This document shows, one piece after another, positions 27,812 to 35,717 of a stretch of 64,000 nucleotides of DNA. Under the pieces are notes generated by a model. It saw only the letters and a list, made by a program, of their open reading frames with translations. It searched no databases and was not told the DNA's origin. A program made the translations under genes and the position numbers. Each line of letters opens with the position of its first letter. Within the stretch, counting starts at the first letter, position 1. The stretch is from an uncultured Candidatus Saccharibacteria bacterium (lineage in GTDB: Bacteria > Patescibacteriota > Saccharimonadia > Saccharimonadales > Saccharimonadaceae): positions 1 through 64,000 of the forward strand of contig CAMIMA010000001.1 of NCBI GenBank assembly GCA_946222675.1, given 5' to 3'.

Positions 27812-27840
27812 AGTCTACCACAATTAGTAATATTTGTCAA
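27812..27840 (-). promoter_or_regulatory. Promoter of the 830-aa protein gene
   Basis: TTGACA, 17 bp, TAGACT, about 46 bp upstream of the start. Confidence 0.65.
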
Positions 27841-27889
27841 TAATATTCCGCTTTTGTCAAATGACTGGCGGCGGTGGTACAATCATAAT

Positions 27890-28192
27890 ATGAACGACTT
27901 GGCAAAAGCGCGCGTGGCAGTCAACCTTTTGACGCTACTGTTGGCGCAACCGGACAACTTAGACACCTTGGTGGCCGTAGGTAACATCACAGCTGAACTG
28001 CGCAACCTCTGGGGTTGCGACTTTATCGACTGGGAGCTCATATCTGGTATCTGCGATGCGCGCGAGTACGCCATCACGAGTCACACTCCGTTAGACCCAC
28101 TAAACCGCGCCGAGTTTAACCCCATTATCAACAAAATTGAAGGCCGCTGCGGCGCCGAAGGCCTAGTGCTCGTGCGCGAGTTTCTAAAATAA
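27890..28192 (+). CDS. Small hypothetical protein, probably leaderless mRNA
   Basis: This 100-aa protein (MNDLAKARVAVNLLTLLL...) is predicted from ATG 27890. A longer TTG start at 27854 is possible but has no ribosome-binding site and lies inside the promoter (TTGTCA, 18 bp, TACAAT). The -10 ends six bases before ATG, so transcription would begin near the start codon. The sequence is soluble, helical and has Cys residues but no known motif. No function can be assigned. Confidence 0.65.
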   Translation: MNDLAKARVAVNLLTLLLAQPDNLDTLVAVGNITAELRNLWGCDFIDWELISGICDAREYAITSHTPLDPLNRAEFNPIINKIEGRCGAEGLVLVREFLK

Positions 28193-28201
28193 AAAGTATG
28201 C

Positions 28202-28269
28202 TATAATATAAACATATTACCACGAGGGGAGCGCGAACGGCCAGATACCTAAGCGACACCCTCTTTTTT
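28202..28269 (+). ncRNA. Putative small RNA or unusual terminator
   Basis: A TATAAT (28202-28207) is followed by a segment in which GAGGG (28224-28228) pairs with CCCTC (28259-28263) before a run of six T. The 30-base interior contains GAGCG and AAGCGAC and is larger than a normal terminator loop. It may be a small RNA of about 55 nt, or simply the terminator of the upstream gene. I do not recognise an RNA family. Confidence 0.35.
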
Positions 28270-28295
28270 GTTTACCCTAATTATAATACAAAGTA

Positions 28296-28324
28296 TTGAC
28301 GGCGTATACCATTAGTGCTACTAT
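28296..28324 (+). promoter_or_regulatory. Promoter of DinJ/YafQ-type pair
   Basis: TTGACG, 17 bp, TACTAT. The toxin-antitoxin pair starts 21 bp later. Confidence 0.7.
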
Positions 28325-28345
28325 TGTAGTAGAAAGGTAAAGATT

Positions 28346-28642
28346 ATGGCTACTATCCCTACACAAATTCGTATCGACGCCGTTACTAAGACTCAAGCCA
28401 GCCAACTATTTGACCGACTTGGCTTGGATATGTCAGGCGCCGTCAACTTATTTCTTCATCAATGCGTGTTGCGCGGCGGCATTCCATTTAGCGTAGAGCT
28501 GCCCCACTTCAACACCACTACACTGGCGGCAATTGATGAAGCTAATAAAATCGCCAGAGATCAGGCAGTTCCGTCCTACAACTCAATGAAAGATTTAAAG
28601 CAGGCGTTACTGACCGATGATGTACCAGATAAAGTTCACTAG
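28346..28642 (+). CDS. DinJ/RelB-family antitoxin
   Basis: This 98-aa protein has an N-terminal strand (TQIRIDAVTKTQASQLF), then LGLDMSGAVNLFLHQCVLRGGIPFSVELP, the hallmark core of DinJ/RelB antitoxins. It would neutralise the adjacent toxin and repress the operon by binding its own promoter. AAAGG precedes the ATG. Its stop lies 26 bases inside the toxin gene, a typical coupled arrangement. Confidence 0.92.
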   Translation: MATIPTQIRIDAVTKTQASQLFDRLGLDMSGAVNLFLHQCVLRGGIPFSVELPHFNTTTLAAIDEANKIARDQAVPSYNSMKDLKQALLTDDVPDKVH

Positions 28643-28898
28643 CGCCTACAAGAAAAGCTACCGGCTACTGATAAAACGCGGTTTTGATATAACACTATTA
28701 GACGAAGTTATTGAAAAACTAGCCAATGGCTACCCACTTGAGCCGAAGTATAAAAATCACGTCCTACGGGGTAAATTTAACGGCATATGTGAATGTCATA
28801 TCAAGCCCAATTGGCTACTGCTCTATAAAATAGAGGACGACATCTTAATACTGACCATTATCAATTCAGGTAATCACTCGGATATCTTTAATCTATAG
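28617..28898 (+). CDS. YafQ/RelE-family mRNA interferase toxin
   Basis: This 93-aa protein has the YafQ pattern: Y.IKFTSAYKKSYRLLIKRG, then YPLEPKYKNHVLRGKFNGICECHIKPNWLLLYKIEDD and a C-terminal NSGNHSDIF with the catalytic His region. YafQ-type toxins cleave mRNA in the ribosomal A site. Start could be the first or second of two adjacent ATGs (28617 or 28620). It overlaps the antitoxin gene and is followed by a terminator. Confidence 0.92.
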   Translation: MMYQIKFTSAYKKSYRLLIKRGFDITLLDEVIEKLANGYPLEPKYKNHVLRGKFNGICECHIKPNWLLLYKIEDDILILTIINSGNHSDIFNL

Positions 28899-28904
28899 CC
28901 AATA

Positions 28905-28928
28905 AACCCCACCTGCAAAGGTGGGGTT
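28905..28928. terminator. Bidirectional terminator
   Basis: AACCCCACC-tgcaaa-GGTGGGGTT, between the toxin gene and infB, which converge. Confidence 0.9.
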
Positions 28929-28951
28929 TTAGTAGACAGTGCCGGCAAGCT

Positions 28952-30733
28952 TTATAAGTGTCGCTTTTGGCGGACAACACGGAACATCTCGAGGCGGTCG
29001 CCCAAGGCGAGTTCCAGCCGCTCCTTGGTAGCAAGGCTGACGCCGCACATTTCGCCGGCGTGGCCTTCCTTAATCTCAGCCTTCTCCTTCTGGATGCTGG
29101 CGATATGCGCCGTGCCGATTTGCTCGGCCTTCTTGCCTTTGCCGCGCCAAATGCGAACTTCCGCATCTGGCAGCAGCTTGCCATCGGTAATCAGGCCGCC
29201 GGTAATCACTTGGTCCTTGGTAGTGCGGAAGATACCCTTCACCTCCAGTTCACCCACTGCCTCCTCAGTCACCGCGTCCGGCAAGAGGTCGCTCATAATA
29301 TCCTTGGCGTTATCAATCAGCTCATAAATAATCTTGTACAATTGCACCGGCACGTGAGCGCGGTTGGCCAACTGGCGCACCACCCCCGGTAAATTGACGT
29401 TGAAGCCAAACACGGTGGCGTTGGCACTCATGGCGGCACTAATGTCGCCTTCGGTAATGTCGCCTACGCCGCTAGCAATAATCTTTACCGCCACTTCGTC
29501 AGTTTCAAGCAACTTCAGCGAGTCAATTACAGAGGTCAATGAGCCCTGCACGTCAGCCTTCACCACAAAGTTGGCCACTTGCTGTTCGGTTTCGCGGTTC
29601 ATCATGCGTAGTAAGTCCGTACTGGTGATGTTGGCATCTGCAGTAGACTGAATCTGCTCATTGTAGTGCTTGGCAGCCAAGGCCTTCGCCTCGCGCTCAT
29701 TCTTCACTTCCTCAATGCGCTTGCCAAACGGTGGCACTTCACGGAATCCGGTCACGGTCACCGGTGTAGATGGCCCAGCGGCCTTCAAGTCCTTGCCGCG
29801 CCAGTCTTCCATGGTACGAACCTTACCCCAAGCGCTGCCCGCCACAATAAAGTCGCCCTTGTTTAGCGTGCCGTTCTCAATCAGCATACGCACCACGGCG
29901 CCACGCCCCTTCTCGAGGTTAGACTCAATCACCAAGCCCTCAGCCTCAACGTTATAATCGGCCTTTAATTCTTCCATGTCGGCCACGAGCAACACCGCGT
30001 CGAGCAACTGGTCGACGCCTTGCCCCGTCACGGCCGAGACTTCCACCATAATGGTGTCACCGCCCCACTCTTCTGGGTTGAGGCCGTAGTCGCTCGCCAG
30101 TTGCGTACGCACTAAATTCGGGTTGGCGGTCGGCTTATCCATCTTGTTGATAGCTACCACAATCTTGGCGTTGGCGGTACGGGCAAACTTAATCGCCTCC
30201 ACGGTCTGTGGCTTTACGCCATCATCCGCTGCCACCACGATAATCACCACGTCGGTCAAGGTCGCGCCGTGCTGGCGCAAAGCGGCAAACGCCTCGTGCC
30301 CTGGGGTATCAAGAAAGGTAATCGGCCGGTCGTTGTGTACGGTCTGATAGGCCGAAATGTGCTGCGTGATGCCACCCGCCTCGCCCGACTGGCGATGCAT
30401 CTGCAAAATGTTGTCTAGCAAGGTAGTCTTGCCATGGTCAACGTGCCCCATCACCGCCACAATCGGCGCGCGTGGCTTAGCGTTCTTTGATAAATGAATC
30501 TCGAGCTGGTCGGTGGCATCCGCCTCCACGTCCTTTTTCTCAATTTTGGCGTCAACGCCCAACTCTTCTAGAATAATTTCAGCGGTCTCAAAGTCAATCC
30601 GTTGGTTAACGGTGGCCATGATACCGTTCTTAAATAGCTCGCCTACGAGCTTGACTACGGGGATGTCTAGCTTAGCCGCTAGGTCACCCACCGTAATCAT
30701 ACTCGGGATTTGGATAATTTTATTGTCTGCCAT
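28952..30733 (-). CDS. infB: Translation initiation factor IF-2
   Basis: IF-2 delivers initiator fMet-tRNA to the 30S subunit. The 593-aa protein has one short N-terminal IF2N domain (about 8-60), the GTPase domain with GHVDHGKTT, DTPGHEAF and NKMDKP, and complete C-terminal domains. It lacks the long N-terminal extension of E. coli or Bacillus IF-2, in keeping with genome reduction. ATG 30733 has AAAGGAG upstream; an earlier in-frame start at 30760 is less likely. It follows rpsA by 51 bp with a small hairpin between. Confidence 0.96.
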   Translation of the reverse strand: MADNKIIQIPSMITVGDLAAKLDIPVVKLVGELFKNGIMATVNQRIDFETAEIILEELGVDAKIEKKDVEADATDQLEIHLSKNAKPRAPIVAVMGHVDHGKTTLLDNILQMHRQSGEAGGITQHISAYQTVHNDRPITFLDTPGHEAFAALRQHGATLTDVVIIVVAADDGVKPQTVEAIKFARTANAKIVVAINKMDKPTANPNLVRTQLASDYGLNPEEWGGDTIMVEVSAVTGQGVDQLLDAVLLVADMEELKADYNVEAEGLVIESNLEKGRGAVVRMLIENGTLNKGDFIVAGSAWGKVRTMEDWRGKDLKAAGPSTPVTVTGFREVPPFGKRIEEVKNEREAKALAAKHYNEQIQSTADANITSTDLLRMMNRETEQQVANFVVKADVQGSLTSVIDSLKLLETDEVAVKIIASGVGDITEGDISAAMSANATVFGFNVNLPGVVRQLANRAHVPVQLYKIIYELIDNAKDIMSDLLPDAVTEEAVGELEVKGIFRTTKDQVITGGLITDGKLLPDAEVRIWRGKGKKAEQIGTAHIASIQKEKAEIKEGHAGEMCGVSLATKERLELALGDRLEMFRVVRQKRHL

Positions 30734-30784
30734 CACACTCCTTTCTGGCGCAGATGGCAAACTGCGCCGCTAATTAATGGGCAC

Positions 30785-31828
30785 TCATTTTGTTAAACCA
30801 AGACGAATCTTACGATTCTCAGTGTCGATTTCTAATACGTTGAACTCACGCTTTTCGTTCACGGTGAAGAGCTTCTCTGGGTTGACATCTTCGCCGAGTT
30901 CGCTAACGTGTACCAGCGCCTCAACGGCTGGGCTAATCTGGACAAAGGCACCAAATGGGGTGACGCGAGTCACAGTGCCTTCAACCTTATCACCAACCTT
31001 AAACTTGGCAGCTTCGTCAAGCCATGGGTCAGGCGTGGTCTGCTTGATAGACAAGCTGAGGCGGTCCTTGTCGATGCCAATAATCTTGGCCTTGACTTCG
31101 TCACCAATGTGGAGGCGATCCTTCACCTCAGCAATGTGCTCCCAGCTAACTTCGCTGATGTGCACGAGGCCTTCGATACCGTCAACGTTGACGAACGCGC
31201 CAAAGTCGACAATGCCAGTCACCTTACCAGAGACGATGTCGCCAACCTTCATGTTGGTGAGGCGTTCGGTGAGGCCATCCTTTACGGCTTCTTTTTCGCT
31301 GAAGATGAGCTTATTACCCTTCTGGTCAGCGTCAAGAATCTGGACTAGCATGTCCTTGCCAATCAAAGCCTTCAAGCGGCGAATGATTTCGTCTTTATCG
31401 CTGGTACGTGGGTAGTGCTCGGTGCTGAGCTGTGACACTGGCATAAAGCCACGCACACCTTCAAACTCAATCAGCAAACCGCCACGATTGGCGTCAAATG
31501 GGGTAACAGTGATGCTCTTACCCTCTTCAACCACGCGCTGGACTTCGTCCCAGCCGCGCTCCTTCGCTGCCTTGCGTAGAGAAAGCAGCACCATGCCGCT
31601 TGGCAATTCGTCATCAATGACGCTAGCGACTACATCGTCGCCAAGATTGTACTTCTTGCCGAAGCCGATTTCACGACGTGGCACCATACCTAGACCGTGC
31701 GCGCCGAGATCTACCAAGATTTCATTCTTTTTGACGGAAAGAATTTTACCGTTAACAGTCGAACCTGCTTCAACTACATTTGCTTCACCGCCAGCAAGCA
31801 GGTCAGCCATGGTTAAGGCTTTTGCCAT
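30785..31828 (-). CDS. rpsA: Ribosomal protein S1-like, four S1 domains
   Basis: This 347-aa protein has four tandem S1 RNA-binding domains, with repeats around GSTVNGKILSVKKNEILVDLG, ITVTPFDANRGGLLIEFEGVRGFMP, GDIVSGKVTGIVDFGAFVNVDGIEGLVHIS and GDKVEGTVTRVTPFGAFVQI. E. coli S1 has six domains; four are usual in Gram-positive and reduced genomes. ATG 31828 is preceded by GAGG. The longer start at 31861 is unsupported. Likely co-transcribed with infB. Confidence 0.93.
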   Translation of the reverse strand: MAKALTMADLLAGGEANVVEAGSTVNGKILSVKKNEILVDLGAHGLGMVPRREIGFGKKYNLGDDVVASVIDDELPSGMVLLSLRKAAKERGWDEVQRVVEEGKSITVTPFDANRGGLLIEFEGVRGFMPVSQLSTEHYPRTSDKDEIIRRLKALIGKDMLVQILDADQKGNKLIFSEKEAVKDGLTERLTNMKVGDIVSGKVTGIVDFGAFVNVDGIEGLVHISEVSWEHIAEVKDRLHIGDEVKAKIIGIDKDRLSLSIKQTTPDPWLDEAAKFKVGDKVEGTVTRVTPFGAFVQISPAVEALVHVSELGEDVNPEKLFTVNEKREFNVLEIDTENRKIRLGLTK

Positions 31829-32073
31829 TAAAATAAACCTCACAGATAGCGGCCTAGCCACACGCTACCTCTATATTAACTACTTTGACGGGGCTAGAGC
31901 CGCCAATTACCATCTAGCATTATAGCAGAAAAAGCTAAACTTGTACAGTGCTTTTACGCGCTTTTGGTTTTCCGCTAAAGATACCTATATTATAGCATAA
32001 TCACGGCAAACTATTTTGGTGAAGTAAGGATGGCTCCACCAATGCCTTCATTGGGAGTAACTAATTACTAAAC

Positions 32074-32096
32074 CGCCACCCCTTAATGGAGTGGCG
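32074..32096 (-). terminator. Terminator of coiled-coil surface gene
   Basis: CGCCAC and GTGGCG arms around CCCTTAATGGA. Similar hairpins follow the paralogues at 51740 and 53243. Confidence 0.65.
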
Positions 32097-32127
32097 ATAG
32101 TGTTCACAAAATTAGTCGCGGGATAAC

Positions 32128-33669
32128 CTAGAACTCGTAACCAGTGTTAGGTGCACCGTACTTGCCATGCTTCTGGTTACCATCTGACTTTTGTTGGTCA
32201 GAGCCGGTTAGCTCGGTCGGCTTTAATTCATCTGAGTCAGCTGTATTTGGGTTGGCTGGATTAGCTGGATTATGGCCCTGCTTACTTGGATCAGTTTTGT
32301 CGGCTTGGTTGTCGTCCTGACCGTCTAGACCTAGGTCTAGGATTGGATTAGGGGCAGGATTATTTAAGGCGTCACGTACCTTGGCGACTAGCTGGTCAAG
32401 CGTCGAGGTCTTGTCGGCGCGAACATCAGCGGCAACCTTAGTTAAACCCTTATCCTCGGCAAACTTAGCTATCTGCTCCTTAAGCTGATTCCACTTCTCA
32501 GCATACGGCTTTAACGCATTAGCATCGGCTAGCATCTTTTGCTGAAGTGGCGCCACCGCAGCATTAGCAGCCGTAGCCTCCGTAGTGGCTGTCCGAAGCG
32601 CCTGAAAATTGCCCCGCATCGTAGCTGCAGCCTGCGCAGGAGCTTCAAACGTCGCCTTAGCCGCAGTACAAGCAGCTTCCGCCGCCTTTTCCTTCTCGGC
32701 AAACTCCGTGGCTACCTTATCGTAAGCTTTCTTAGCTTGGTCGCGCTGAGCGGTGAGAGCAGCCTTATCTAGCTTACCATCAAGCACGGCATGGAAACGT
32801 TCTTCTACCTTTTGCATAAACATCGCGAAGTCCTGATTGACCTTATTAACATGCACGTTTTCCTTCGAGCCAAAACTCTTGTAGGTTACGTAGGCAGCAG
32901 CATCATCAGCATAACGCGTCTTGCCGCACACACTGAGAACTGGCTGACTATAGTTCCAACCTGAGGTTTTGGAATTATTAGACATACCCTTATCTTTTGC
33001 GCTACGCTCAGCACCAGCGGCGTATTTAATGGCGTCGTTGATATTATCAAGAACCTTGCTCGGCTTGCCGTTCACTACCTTCTTGCCACGGAAATACTCA
33101 CTGTAATTCTTCAAAGCACCTGCCTGCTTGTCGGTTAAAACTTTGGTGTCGATGCCATCCATGACATCAGCTAGTGCGACCAACTGAGCCTCCTTGTCTG
33201 CCGCTGGCTTTGGCTTGTCGGCAGCATTGATAAGACTGTTAAGAAAGGCTTCTTCAATGCGATTCTTAGTGTATCCCTTATCTTGGTCAAACTTCTCAAG
33301 CTCGTCAGCCGCCTTATATGTCGCCGAGCCTGGCGCGCGCAACTTCTCGGCTTGGTCTTGCGCATTATTATATGCAGCCATACTCTGCCTCAACGTTTCA
33401 CCTGCACTCTTAAGCTTTTGCGCAGCTTGCTTAGCAGCTGCATCGGCTTGGTTAAACGCAGTTTGCGACTTATCCGCCGCTTGCTTGTACTTGGCATAGT
33501 CATTATACACACTAGCCTGCTTGGCGAACTCATCTAGCGACTGCGGCGGCGTGTTCTCCTCTGCATTAGCTGACAGGCTACAAGGTAAGACCAGTGCTAT
33601 ACCTAGCGCCAACGTACCAAAAGCCATCACGCCAAGCGATATGACGTTCAAGTATTTGCGTTTACTCAT
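32128..33669 (-). CDS. Secreted coiled-coil protein ending in APNTGYEF
   Basis: This 513-aa protein starts MSKRKYLNVISLGVMAFGTL, a signal peptide of YSIRK-like character shared with the genes at 51795, 53313 and 54371. Most of it is Ala/Lys/Gln/Asp-rich helix, with a central region containing VCGKTRYADD. Near the end is KVAADVRADKTSTLDQLVAKV, also found at 51795, then an Asn/Pro linker and KHGKYGAPNTGYEF. The last residues carry a PNTG sorting-like motif, yet the gene ends four residues later, with no hydrophobic segment. I checked the downstream sequence in frame and it does not continue one. The promoter has an 11-G spacer tract. Confidence 0.85.
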   Translation of the reverse strand: MSKRKYLNVISLGVMAFGTLALGIALVLPCSLSANAEENTPPQSLDEFAKQASVYNDYAKYKQAADKSQTAFNQADAAAKQAAQKLKSAGETLRQSMAAYNNAQDQAEKLRAPGSATYKAADELEKFDQDKGYTKNRIEEAFLNSLINAADKPKPAADKEAQLVALADVMDGIDTKVLTDKQAGALKNYSEYFRGKKVVNGKPSKVLDNINDAIKYAAGAERSAKDKGMSNNSKTSGWNYSQPVLSVCGKTRYADDAAAYVTYKSFGSKENVHVNKVNQDFAMFMQKVEERFHAVLDGKLDKAALTAQRDQAKKAYDKVATEFAEKEKAAEAACTAAKATFEAPAQAAATMRGNFQALRTATTEATAANAAVAPLQQKMLADANALKPYAEKWNQLKEQIAKFAEDKGLTKVAADVRADKTSTLDQLVAKVRDALNNPAPNPILDLGLDGQDDNQADKTDPSKQGHNPANPANPNTADSDELKPTELTGSDQQKSDGNQKHGKYGAPNTGYEF

Positions 33670-33730
33670 CTACTCTCCTTCTTTAAACTAGCCTCTACAT
33701 AAACAAGTGCTTGTAAATGTATGTGCTTGT

Positions 33731-33762
33731 ATTGTACCCCCCCCCCCGCGAGCTTACGTCAA
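33731..33762 (-). promoter_or_regulatory. Promoter with G11 tract in the -35/-10 spacer
   Basis: On the - strand TTGACG (33762-33757) is followed by nine bases, 11 G (33747-33737) and TACAAT (33736-33731). The spacer is 20 bp; eight G would give 17. This mirrors the C8 promoter at 7889. Confidence 0.7.
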
Positions 33763-33779
33763 GTACTTGACATAAGCTC
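33750..33779. repeat. Inverted repeat overlapping the -35 box
   Basis: Fourteen-base arms GAGCTTACGTCAAG and CTTGACATAAGCTC around TA, with one mismatch. It covers the -35 of the G11 promoter and is a candidate operator. Confidence 0.7.
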
Positions 33780-33819
33780 AATGTACCAAAATTGCTACAC
33801 ATTATATATAAATAAAGCC

Positions 33820-33843
33820 CAGCTTTAATGAAGATAGCTGGGC
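33820..33843 (-). terminator. Terminator of small gene at 33865
   Basis: GCCCAGCT and AGCTGGGC arms, followed by TTTATTT on the - strand. Confidence 0.75.
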
Positions 33844-33864
33844 ACGAGACGAGTTATAGCTGAG

Positions 33865-34080
33865 TTATTTTACCTTGTTGGCCTTAGTGGTAGACTGGTC
33901 GTACTGCGGTAATTTAAACTGGCCGACCTCGGTTTGGTCAAGCGCCTTGACGTCGTAGAGCAAGCCGGCGCGCACAGCGAGCTGGCCAACCACCTTGCGC
34001 TGCTCACGCTCGCGCACTTGTCGCTCTAGTTCAGTCTGCGGCGCACGATTGGTTTTTTCGCTATTGTGGTTTTTCATCAT
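33865..34080 (-). CDS. Small hypothetical protein
   Basis: This 71-aa charged protein (start at the first or second of two ATGs, 34080 or 34077) has a basic helix ELERQVREREQRKVVGQLAVRAGLL and a polar C-terminus. It has no signal or membrane segment. A TTGACA, 17 bp, TAATGT promoter ends six bases before the start, so it is probably leaderless, and a terminator follows. It is a free-standing transcription unit. No family recognised. Confidence 0.65.
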   Translation of the reverse strand: MMKNHNSEKTNRAPQTELERQVREREQRKVVGQLAVRAGLLYDVKALDQTEVGQFKLPQYDQSTTKANKVK

Positions 34081-34222
34081 ATTTATACATTAGCACAAAA
34101 GACCGAAATTGTCAATAAGCCACCTCGATTGTCCTAAAATAGCCATAAACGCCTTGTAATGCTGCACAAAATTTGTTATTATCTTAAGCAGAATAACAAT
34201 GAGGTGGGAGATTTAGATATAA

Positions 34223-35200
34223 ATGAGAAATAACGACCCTTTCAAACCGGCGCTGGCGAGGCCGCTGTCTGATAGTGACCTAGCGAACGACCCGCATCCA
34301 GATAATTTTTTGGCTGGCAATGACGGCTTAGGCCGCCGCTTAAACCGCCGCATGACGATGGACGGCGTAATGCAGCCTGAGTTACCAGAGACACCAGCTG
34401 CGCCTGCTACTGTTGAGCAACCGCAGCCAGTCGAGCAACCAGCCCCAAGTGCGCCCGCGGCACCTGATTTATCTAATTTGGCTAACTTGCCAGATGCCCC
34501 AGCGACACCTGACTTTAGTGACCTTAATGCTGCGCCAAATCAAGACCCATTAAACAACCCGCTTGCCACGCCAAACGAAGCAAGCACGCCAAGTGCAAAA
34601 GTCTTGCCGCCAGAGGCCGATGCTGCCTCTGCTACTGGCGACCAGAGCACTAATCTCTTCGAACAAGCCGCGCAAGTCGCCGACAACCAGAAAAAACCAC
34701 CGAAACTCGCCACGCCGAAGCAAAAGCAAGTGACTATTTCATTACTTACTATCATCTTCTTCCTATTGTTCCTTGCGAGCACCGGCGTGGCCGTGTGGTT
34801 TGGCTATGACAATAATAAGAAGTCCACTGCGCTGGCCGATGCCCAAGCCAAGCTTGCCCAGTCGAAAGACTACTTGAGCGACAAGACCAATACCAGTACC
34901 AAGACATCAACTCAGTTTGACGCCTTACAGGCCAAGATTGCCGACCTCACCAAGAAGAATGACGAAGCCAAGCAGCAGCTTGACGAGAAGCAAAAGAACA
35001 TCGACGACCAGAACAAGAAGATCGCCGACCTCACCAAGCAGAACGGCGACTTCCAGAACAAGATTAATTCCGACAAGGCCATCTCTGATAACATGCATAG
35101 CCTCGCTGTCACACTCTGCGCCAGCAACCCAAGCATTGCCGGCTCCGCGCCTTGCGTCCAGCTCAACTCACAGCAGCAGCCACCACAACCTGGCCACTAG
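34223..35200 (+). CDS. Bitopic protein with extracellular coiled coil
   Basis: This 325-aa protein has a Pro/Ala-rich cytoplasmic region (about 1-165), one membrane segment (VTISLLTIIFFLLFLASTGV, about 171-190) and an extracellular coiled coil with repeats of IADLTKKN.EAKQQLDEKQKNIDDQ (about 230-280). Two Cys occur near the C-terminus (TLCASNPSIAGSAPC), which could form a disulfide. The composition of the N-terminus resembles the Gln/Pro-rich proteins at 1173-4939. GGGAG lies 12 bases upstream of ATG. Function unknown; a structural or division role is possible but unsupported. Confidence 0.75.
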   Translation: MRNNDPFKPALARPLSDSDLANDPHPDNFLAGNDGLGRRLNRRMTMDGVMQPELPETPAAPATVEQPQPVEQPAPSAPAAPDLSNLANLPDAPATPDFSDLNAAPNQDPLNNPLATPNEASTPSAKVLPPEADAASATGDQSTNLFEQAAQVADNQKKPPKLATPKQKQVTISLLTIIFFLLFLASTGVAVWFGYDNNKKSTALADAQAKLAQSKDYLSDKTNTSTKTSTQFDALQAKIADLTKKNDEAKQQLDEKQKNIDDQNKKIADLTKQNGDFQNKINSDKAISDNMHSLAVTLCASNPSIAGSAPCVQLNSQQQPPQPGH

Positions 35201-35208
35201 TCTAACCA

Positions 35209-35228
35209 CCCCGCCTCGGCGGGGTTTT
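35209..35228 (+). terminator. Intrinsic terminator
   Basis: CCCCGCC-tc-GGCGGGG followed by TTTT. Confidence 0.9.
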
Positions 35229-35288
35229 ATGGTACCGCGCACCGCGAGTTTTGACATTTTAAAATAAATGCGGTAAAATATAGTAGAT

Positions 35289-35642
35289 ATGAAGACAAGT
35301 ATTCATCCACAGGACTATCGCTTGGTAGTTTTTGAAGACGAAGCCGCACACTTCTCATTTTTGACGAAGTCAACCGCTCCATCAAACGAGACCACCAAGT
35401 GGGAGGACGGCAACGAGTACCCGCTAATCAAGCTCCACATTTCTTCAGCGAGCCACCCATTCTTCACTGGTGAAGAGAAGATTATCGACACCGAAGGTCG
35501 TGTTGATCGCTTTGCCGCCAAGATGAAGGCTGCAAAAGAACTTAAGGAAGCTCAAGCCAAGCGGGTTGCTGCTGCAAAGGCTGCCGCCAAGGCCAAAGCT
35601 GAGGCTGAGGCTGCCAAGGCTAAAGCTGAACTCGAAGCTTAG
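35289..35642 (+). CDS. rpmE2: 50S ribosomal protein L31 type B with Ala/Lys tail
   Basis: The first 80 residues match the zinc-free L31 type B: MKTSIHPQDYRLVVFEDEA, then WEDGNEYPLIKLHI, SHPFFTGEEKI and GRVDRF. The family is usually 80-90 aa; here a tail of about 35 residues rich in Ala, Lys and Glu is added, which is likely helical. A TTGACA, 17 bp, TAAAAT promoter ends nine bases before ATG, so the mRNA has little or no leader. It precedes prfA, with its own terminator in between. Confidence 0.92.
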   Translation: MKTSIHPQDYRLVVFEDEAAHFSFLTKSTAPSNETTKWEDGNEYPLIKLHISSASHPFFTGEEKIIDTEGRVDRFAAKMKAAKELKEAQAKRVAAAKAAAKAKAEAEAAKAKAELEA

Positions 35643-35655
35643 TCTGTCCGTACCG

Positions 35656-35685
35656 CTACCCCTGACGTCGTTGGGGGTAGTTTTA
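35656..35685 (+). terminator. Terminator of L31 gene
   Basis: CTACCCC and GGGGTAG arms around a 10-11-base loop, followed by TTTTATTTT. Confidence 0.85.
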
Positions 35686-35717
35686 TTTTGCCCTCTCATA
35701 TCTGGTATAATAGTACT

